Shown here piece after piece: positions 56,821 through 64,000 of a DNA stretch of 64,000 nucleotides. This DNA is from Nemophila menziesii (lineage: Eukaryota; Streptophyta; Magnoliopsida; Boraginales; Hydrophyllaceae). Numbering within the stretch: the first letter of the stretch is position 1; every line of letters starts with the position of its first letter. The translations under genes were made by a program, and so were the position numbers. Where the stretch lies: positions 7,585,001-7,649,000 of the forward strand of contig JARWIR010000010.1 of NCBI GenBank assembly GCA_029959085.1. Direction: 5' to 3'. The notes under the pieces were generated by a model. The model did not search any database. It saw nothing but the letters and a program-made list of their open reading frames with translations, and was not told where the DNA came from.

Positions 56821-58132
56821 ATGTGTAACTATCGAAGAACCTTACCAAGAAACAGGAACAATGTTGGAGCTAGCCCATACCAAGCAATTGAAATTCCGGA
56901 TTCGCGATCCAAAAAGACTGAACAATTCCCAATTGCTCCGAAAAGAAAGGAAAATCCAAGTAAGGCTAATCCGAAAAAGAGTCGATTAATTGATGAAAGT
57001 GACGAAGAAAGTGAAGAAGAAGTTGAAGAAGAGATTGAGGAAGAAACAGAACAAGAAGTTCCCGAAGAACCCGTGCAACAACAGAAACCTCCGCGTAGGA
57101 AAACATGGGCTCAAAAGCCAAAGCGAGTCTTCATTCCTTGGGATACTCAGGTTCGTGATAGAATTCAATTTTTGAAGTTTGGTGAGGAGATGAATCTTCC
57201 TAAGGGTTTTATGACTAGTGCTTTTAAAGATTATGGTATTACTTGTGACAAACTGGGTTGGAAAGAATTAAGAGAAAGGAAGCTTGAGTATATTCCTACC
57301 TTGGTGCGAGATTTTTATGAAGGAATCGCCTTCTCAAAAGATGTAGTTGTTATTCGCAAAAAGGTAGTTCCTTTCTCCATTGAGCTTATTCGTAAATCGT
57401 TAAAATTACCCGAATTTTATGGACTATGCCCTTTCCAAGAATCTCTTAAAGAACCGTCTTTCGATTATGAATCCCTTTGGGGAAAAGTTCTTATTAATGG
57501 GGCCCGCCCGATTCCCGAAGGAGAGAGATATCCTGGACATATGTATAGCAGTAATTTGTTACCACGTGCTAAGGTATGGTCACGTTTCATAATCCCTACC
57601 TTCTTCGGAATTAAACATATATTGGAAGTGAAGAAGGAGCATCTTTTATTTATTAAGTGTATTGTTGAGGAAAAACCAATGGATGTTGCTCGTGTGATAT
57701 ATGATACCATCATGGAATTTGCTAGAATTCCAACCTCGCAACAAAATCTCAAATTCCCTTGTACCATCAGTACTTTGTGCTTAGACGCAAAAGTTCCGCG
57801 TAAAGACGCAGAGATTGATCGTGTTGTAGTTGGAGAGAACATGGGTATAGCTTTAGTCCAGAATATTCATGATGAAGTGTTAAGAGCAGTAATAACACCT
57901 AGAGCTCCTCCAAAGAAGAAGATGCATACCGATAGCGAGTTGGAAGCGAAAGTGAAGGTGTTAGAGAGAACCAAGTGAAGATGATTGCGTCTTTGGGAAA
58001 CGTTACAAAAGAGCTGGAACTTCTCCGAAACATGTTAATGGGAGTGAGCACAATTCAACACGCCACCTATGGTCTACTTACGAAGGAGAACGTTCAGGGA
58101 CGCAACACCGATGACCAGCCACGCGCTGGTTG
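56821..58132 (+). pseudogene. Athila third ORF, plant-transposon-protein-like domain
   Basis: An open frame of 385 codons from the ATG at 56821 to 57978, then a one-base shift (near 57965) into a frame open to TGA at 58130-58132. N-terminus basic with a long acidic Glu stretch (about residues 58-83). The domain has LVRDFYEGIAFSKD, VVVIRKKVVPFSIELIRKSL and KLPEF, as in the putative plant transposon protein domain (PF20167 type). The C-terminus looks coiled-coil-like. Located where Athila elements carry an env-like ORF, but no signal peptide or clear membrane segment is visible. Function unknown. Confidence 0.75.
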
Positions 58133-59562
58133 AGATACGTTTTCTATCCCTTCCGTGTTTTAGTTTAGTTTAGTTTATTTTATTGCGTTGAGTCTTTTTC
58201 GAGTCATGGGGACACGACTCATTTTTGAGTTTGGGGTGGGGTTCGTTGCCTCATCCCAGTTTTATGTGTTATGTGTTTTAATTGCTTTCAATTAAATAAT
58301 TTTCGGAGTTTCGTTTGACTGTAAAAGATTTTAAATGTCCCTTTAAGCATACTTTTGATAAATTAATGATAGTAAATAGTGGACTTTAGGGAATAATATA
58401 AAACGCACTTAGAATTGCATGCGAACATAGGTAATTGATAGGAAAAATTAATGAACAATGCAAATGAAGTAAGCTTGTACTTAAGGAATATGTTTGGTGT
58501 GTAGAACGTGAAATCCTAATTAGTAGAGAACCCACCTAGATATGAACTAAAAACGAACTATGTACTTAGGAAAATGATAGGGGCAGTTCTTTGTTAGCCA
58601 TTTGAAGCCTTTTAGCTTGCTATCCCTTATTATAATTTTATCCGTCTTAGCCCAACTTTGAGCCTTAAGCCTGTCTTTTGTAGCCACGATATAAGCCCAT
58701 TATCCTTTAGATTATTAGGCATGACAAAATGACCCGCACTTGAATTTGGGGTGGAGGGTCCACATTTGGGAATTTACATTGGGAGGGGATTATATGTGTT
58801 TGTATTGAGGCACAAAAATAAAAGATGATATTATTATTTGTAACCCTTTGCCGGGATTTGAAAAAAAAAGAGTGAAAAAGAATTTTTTTAAGAGACATGA
58901 CCTTTCATATCAAAATAAGGGTCATGGGTATCTTATACAAAAAAAAAGAAGAAGAAAAGAAATGAAAAAAAAAAGAAAAAAAAAGAAAGAATAAAATAAA
59001 CCGGCAAAGTGGAATATTTTTGGAAATCATCTTAGTTTTCATTGGGTTGATATGGGGACGCAATATTAGTGCGTCAAATGGGTGAGTCAGAACATTTTTG
59101 AGCGTAAACTCAAGCTCGAGGACATTGTTGATGGTAAGTGAGGAGAGAGCCAAAAGCTCACTTCAAATTTACCAAATATACGTACCACACCGTCCTTAAG
59201 CCATTATTAAAACCGTAAAGTCCTCGTGATTCCTAAGTGCATAGTGAATTTATGATTCTGTTGATAGGGAATATGCTAGGTGGAGCGTTCAAAGCGAGTT
59301 GGGATTAATGACCACCCTATAGCCATCATACAGAGATGAGTACAAGTGTAACCTTCAAGCATTGCAACTTTAATTTTATGATTGAGATTATTTATGTTCG
59401 ATTTTGTATGATAAGTGTATGTATATATTAGTTCCTAGAGTTTTTATATATGAGATTTATCTTAAGAATTGCTTTAGGTGTATTCACTAGCTTCTATTTG
59501 TTCTTACGTTTACTTCTACCCCTTTGATTTGTTTTGTTTTGCTTTGTCGGGACGACAAAGGT
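58133..59562. other. 3' non-coding part of the Athila element
   Basis: No gene called. Features: a hairpin-like GAGTCATGGGGACACGACTC near 58200-58219, an A/G-rich run at 58930-58995, and otherwise ordinary sequence. Confidence 0.5.
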
Positions 59563-59577
59563 TTGAGTTGGGGGTCT
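59563..59577 (+). promoter_or_regulatory. Polypurine tract of the Athila element
   Basis: GAGTTGGGGGTCT-like purine-rich stretch immediately before the 3' LTR start (TGATGTCTCC at 59578). Confidence 0.75.
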
Positions 59578-62500
59578 TGATGTCTCCCTAATTGTTCTTA
59601 TTTTAGACCCTTGGGAGACATCATTTTTGATGTTTAATTGAATATTTTGATAGACTTTTGAGTTAAAAATGAAATAATCCGGTATTCCTATTTTATTTCT
59701 AGTATTTTTGATTTATTAAACTTTTGCGCGTAATCTTGTGTATTTTAGTGACAAGTTTGTAGGTTTTGAATATTAGCTAGGAATGGAATCCGAGAAGAGA
59801 GTCAAAGATCGTGATATGGAGTCAAGACTTGAAGATAAATCCCGAAGGAATTTAATTTTGGAGCTGCAAATCTGGAAAACAGGCCACAGATTTCTTATTT
59901 TGAGGCACTTAAGAGATTATTGAGCCGCTGACCTTTGAAGAAAAAATGTTCCTTATCGAGTTACGGAAATTTAGCAAGTGATTTCAGGTCAATCGGAGTT
60001 ATAACGAATCGGCTAGAGCCGTTTTAGTGAAGGTGGTGCAGCAGTTACGGGATTTTGGGCTTAGAAATTGGGCTTGGACATTTAATTAGTGATTTATTCT
60101 TAAGTCCAAGCACTAATTCGTTTTTCCACTTATAAAAGGAGCTCTTGACTTCTATTGTACACACAATTCACTTTTTACAAGATAAAACATCAGAGAGAAG
60201 CAACAGAAGGAAGAAAGAAGAAGTTGTCAGAGCTGGAGAAAGTCTATATCTCCGTTCTCAACCATTCCAAATCCGGAAGTTAGATTTTTTTTTTAATCTT
60301 TAATTTTGTAAGACAGTATGAATTCCATTTTTTAATTTAGTTTTCTTTTTAATTAGTATGAGCTAAACACATTTTAGTGCTTGAGAATGCTTTATGGGTG
60401 AATCCCAATTCTATTGAATTTCGTATGTTGAATTTGGGTTTCTGATGTCTCCTCATTTGTGATAGATTTATGTTAGGATGAGACATCATTTTTAGTGTTT
60501 TAGAAGTCATTAATGTCGATTTTCTTGAGTTTTAGTGCACTTTCCTATTTTGAGTCTTGATTTGTGGAATTATTATTTTTAGAGCATATTGGGTTTAATT
60601 GTTTATTTTAGTGTGAAGCTTTAAAGATAATTATGGAGCTTAATTAGAGTCCAAGTCAAAGACAACAACTTATGGAAAGAGATTTGCATGGTAATTGGAG
60701 ATAAGGAAACAAAAGCTAAAAAGATGGAAAAGGAAAAGCTGCCTAAATCTGGGATTCTGCATACATGTCTAAAGATGTGCGTTTTTACCCAAGAAATAGG
60801 CCGATTTTGGTAATTTCCTTCTTTTGGTATCTTATGGAGCTCAAACCGACCAATAACGAAGAAGATATGCTCAAAACGGTCCAGCAGTGTTTATCTTTAT
60901 TTCCATACGAATTTGAGTTGGGCTAGAAGTCCAATACCTTACCTCTTCCTCAAGAAAACGAATTAGGTCTTCTAAACACCTATAAATACACCCTTATATC
61001 ACTTGTAAATCATCCTTGCCTCATAGTAATTAGTTCTTAAGGTTTTATTCTTCCAGTTTATTGTAGAGAGCAAGATGATGCCTTTTGTAATTTCTTTTAG
61101 TTTATTTCCTTCAGGTATGAACTAAACCTCCCATAGCTTGGGTTTTGCATAATGTATAAACTATGAATTCTAATTCTTCTATCTAAGTTTCTTTGGGAAT
61201 TATATGTTTTAATCTGATATTAGCTACTTACTTTATATTTGTTTATGTGTTTTGATTTAATGTCTTTCCTAGAACTGATCACTTTAGGATTGTTTTAATA
61301 GTAGTTAGATGGTCTCCGTAACTGGGTGTTTAACTATTGAACCACCAGATAATGTCTAGTGTCAATATTAGTTCTGACAAAACATGATTCTAACTAGATA
61401 GTCATTAGGGTTTGTTTTAACCACCATATCACCAGGATTGCAGTATTTGTTTAGGGCCTTAGTGACGTTTGATAACCCTATTCTTCATCACTTCTTGGTT
61501 GTGCCGTATCCCCCTTAGTCGCTCTCAAGGTCTAAGGTATGGGAATTTAGAATCCTGACTAAGTATACCAAGAGCTAATATTCTCCCTTATTAACTAGAT
61601 TTATAGATATAATTAGAAGGATTAGTGCATACTAGCAAAACCTAAGCTATACTTCTCATCTCATATTCTCAATCTTTTACTTTATTTTCTTAGGTAATTT
61701 AGTATTTTCAAAATTCATATCTCTTTAATTTACTGTCTTTTAATTATTTACTTTTACTCGTTATTCCTACTCACGCGTATAACACACTTAAGTCCCTGAG
61801 AACGAACTCAACTTACTAACTAAAACTTGCATACGTCCTGGAATACTTGCAGTACTGTGCCTGTCTAGGGTGAGAGTGCGTAGTTTCTTGACTTAATTTT
61901 ATCTTATTTTTATCACACCCTAGGCGACACCAGTTTCTGTTAAATTAAATTAGATTGGGACTTTTACTCTTTTCGATAATTTGGGATTATTTACTGTTTT
62001 TAGAGTCATGAACTAAGAGCAGGTATTAGTATCTAGGCTATTCCACATATGTGGCGTGTGGATCATCCTGACGGAGGGTTTAGGTACGGAACCAATTATT
62101 CAATCTAAAATAGAAGCTATTGATTCTGACAAACTTAGCTAATTTTAGGGCCAATGAGGTAAAATTATAAAACATCTAAAAGTGGATCATCTTTACCCTG
62201 ACGGGACTAGTGACACTCTAGGATAGCCTTATAGTCCACCCTGACGGGGGTATAAGGAATTTAGAATCCCGACATTGTAATTGACCAATTTAACCCTTAA
62301 ATAACATAGGTTATGAAATAGGATTAGGAGGATCCCTTGCGTTCTCAAGTGCTACCTTTTCATACTTGCGTTTCACATTCATTTACTTGCGTCTTAGTAT
62401 TTAATTGCATTTTCCATTTAGTCTTTCATTACTTAGAGTTAAAACAAACAAACAATCAATCATATTATCTTTAATTGCTTTCATAAGTGCAACCATTCAT

Positions 62501-62640
62501 TATTTGATAAGCATTGTAGTTAACCAAACCGTCCCTGCGAACGATCCTAGAATCACTTATTACTTCTTGGGACAACCATACAATTGCGGTTGTGGTTCGA
62601 TTACTTTTGCATTTATTTTAGAACACACAAAGGACCACCA
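59578..62640 (+). repeat. 3' LTR of the Athila element, split by a solo LTR
   Basis: 59578-60442 and 61938-62640 together match the 5' LTR end to end (1568 bp once the nested LTR and one TSD copy are discounted). Confidence 0.95.
60443..61932 (+). mobile_element. Solo LTR, second family, nested in the Athila 3' LTR
   Basis: 1490 bp, TGATGTCTCCTCATTTGTG...TAGGCGACACCA, with TSD GTTTC (60438-60442 and 61933-61937). Same family as 33437-35011 (minus) and the LTRs at 62885 and 63606. Confidence 0.96.
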
Positions 62641-62645
62641 GCCCC

Positions 62646-62879
62646 CCCCACATCAGTTACCCCATCTCTGTTACACCCCCACATAAACTCATTTTTTACC
62701 TTTCCCCACATATATTTAGCCATCCCACAGTCCCATAAAAGTTGTATTATGGTTTCCTCAACAACACTACACCATGGGCACATTCGCGAGACTTCCATCT
62801 CTCCCTTCAATAGATTCAAACCTATTGCTAACCTTTCCTGGACTGCTTTCCAAATTAAAAATCTTATTTTTTTAGGAAC
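62646..62879 (-). pseudogene. LINE relic, zf-RVT part, minus strand
   Basis: Minus strand reads PKKIRFLIWKAVQERLAIGL then CPWCSVVEETIIQLLWDCG, the Cys/His segment found between RT and RNase H in plant LINEs. It continues, across the Athila insertion, into the relic at 40352-41563. Its upstream part is cut by the LTR at 62885 and lies outside the window. Confidence 0.85.
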
Positions 62880-62884
62880 CTAAT

Positions 62885-63605
62885 TGACGTCTCCTCATTT
62901 GTCATGAATTAATATTAGTTAGAGACATATTTTTTAGTGTTTTAGAAGTTTAAATAATCGATTTTCACATGATATAGTGCACTTTCCTATTTCTAGTCTC
63001 GATTTAATTAATTATTATTTTTAGAGCATATTGGGTTTAATTATTTATTTAGTGTGAAGCTTTAAAGATATATATGGAGATTAATTATATGCCAAGTCAA
63101 TTCTAAGAGATAAAGGAAAGAAGATATACATGGAAATTGGTGAAAAAAAAGGAAAAGCTAGGATATGGAAAGATAAAGTTGCCAAATAAATCTGATTTCC
63201 AGCACCCACGACCACAAAAGGGCTTATATCTCAAGATTGGCTAGGAATTTGGAAGAATGGTCAAGAGAAAAGTTAAAGAGCTTTCTGAGAGATCAGTTTC
63301 GACTATTGGAACACATCAAAACGATAAGTATTGAAGCATTTATGATAAAAAAAACGGGGCTGATAGTTACCTTTTCTATATTTTAGGGTTACAAATTTGA
63401 GTTGGGCTTGGAGTCCATTACTTGTCTTCTACTCCAAGAAAATGAACTAGGTCTTCTAAACACCTATAAATACACCCTTATATCACTTTTAAATCATCCT
63501 TGCCTCACATAAATTAGTCCTTACGTTTATTATCATTAGAGTTATTGTAGAGAGCAAAATGAAGTCTTTTATTCAATCTTTTAGTTTATTTCCTTAGGTA
63601 TGAAC
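62885..63605 (+). mobile_element. LTR of the second family, partial, interrupted
   Basis: Starts TGACGTCTCCTCATTTGTC and follows the 60443 LTR, with divergence and a different middle, up to TTCCTTAGGTATGAAC. There it is cut by the next LTR. The left flank is CTAAT (62880-62884), a possible TSD whose partner is not in the window. Confidence 0.85.
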
Positions 63606-64000
63606 TGGTGTCGCCTAAGGTGTTAGAAAATAATAGATAAATAAGTTCAATAAAACACCCTAGGCTAGCACGGTTCTGCAAGTATACAAGACGTATGCAA
63701 GTTTTAGTGAATAGGTAGAATTCGTTCCTCAGAGATTACGAAAGTTAGGGAGAACTTATGCAAATATTCAAGTGCAGATATTAAAAAGCTAGAACAAATT
63801 ATACGCAAGAAAATAAAAGAGATTGTGATAGCTTTAAAACTCGAAATTAAACTACTAAATTAAAAGACATGAAACTAAATAAAATACAGAAGCAAGTAGT
63901 ATGAGAGTTTAGCTCGAGATATTAGCAAGTAATCCCCACTAGTTTTGGTATTTCTATTGTCTAAGGGTGATTTATGTATTATGAAATAACCAGGATTCTA
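63606..64000 (-). mobile_element. LTR of the second family, minus orientation, running off the window
   Basis: Begins TGGTGTCGCCTAAGG, the inverted end of the family; it follows the 33437-35011 solo LTR. The right end lies outside. The preceding five bases TGAAC (63601-63605) would be the TSD. Confidence 0.85.

Larger units (their letters stand above)
41564..62640 (+). mobile_element. Athila-type Ty3 LTR retrotransposon with two nested insertions
   Basis: TSD GCCCC (41559-41563 and 62641-62645). 5' LTR 41564-43130, 3' LTR 59578-62640. Without the nested Copia-type element and solo LTR it would be about 12.7 kb. Order: LTR, tRNA-Asp PBS, gag, protease, RT, RNase H, integrase, GC-palindrome region, third ORF, polypurine tract, LTR. 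RT and integrase motifs and the tRNA-Asp PBS point to the Athila lineage. The LTRs differ at roughly 3% of positions by eye. Coding regions carry at least ten in-frame stops and several frameshifts, so it is dead. Confidence 0.95.

Overview
The window is nuclear DNA of a flowering plant, most likely a eudicot. The evidence is AT-rich spacer, a plant-specific serine-rich small protein, plant-type Mutator-like (MULE) transposases with SWIM zinc fingers, a plant mobile domain (PMD) gene, an Athila-type LTR retrotransposon primed by tRNA-Asp, a LINE with an RVT_3-type RNase H, Stowaway MITEs and a tRNA-derived SINE. I cannot name the species. Nothing looks bacterial, and there are no rRNA genes, operons or CRISPR arrays.

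Layout. 1-4640: decayed MULE transposase gene (+) split by a solo LTR (1509-3059, TSD GTCAC). About 4900-8605 and 18365-27490: two direct copies of a segment carrying the only ordinary host gene recognised here, a serine-rich small protein (6745-7356 and 25602-26225). The right copy took a 5.4-kb LINE (19732-25102, 16-bp TSD) into its upstream region; the left copy took a truncated SINE (8436-8528) downstream. 9339-15989: 6.65-kb MULE with 303-bp TIRs and a 9-bp TSD, carrying a transposase (-) with one internal stop and an apparently intact six-exon PMD gene (+). 16093-16902: MULE-type MITE, 9-bp TSD. 28599-29195: RNase H-like pseudogene. About 29300-31670: large foldback structure. About 31890-36940: old Copia-like LTR material with a solo LTR (33437-35011, TSD ATAAT) and a tRNA-Leu-like relic. 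About 37030-40140: LINE relic (+) split by a non-autonomous hAT (37496-39364, 8-bp TSD) that itself holds two Stowaway MITEs.

40352-64000 is a nested stack. A minus-strand LINE relic (40352-41563 and 62646-62879) was split by an Athila element (41564-62640, TSD GCCCC, LTRs of 1567 and 1568 bp once the nested insertion and its TSD are discounted). The Athila gag was in turn split by a young minus-strand Copia-type element without pol (43470-50330, TSD AACCC), and its 3' LTR by a solo LTR (60443-61932, TSD GTTTC). Two further LTRs (62885 and 63606) run to the right edge.

Autonomous function is mostly lost: Athila gag-pol has many stops and frameshifts, while the LINE ORF2, the MULE transposase and the Copia-type gag are each broken by a single in-frame stop. 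ORFs that remain open are the two serine-rich genes, the PMD gene, the 412-aa ORF of the Copia-type element and most of the Athila third ORF. Coordinates of TE ends come from matching terminal sequences and target-site duplications by eye; percentages are estimates from reading, not alignments.
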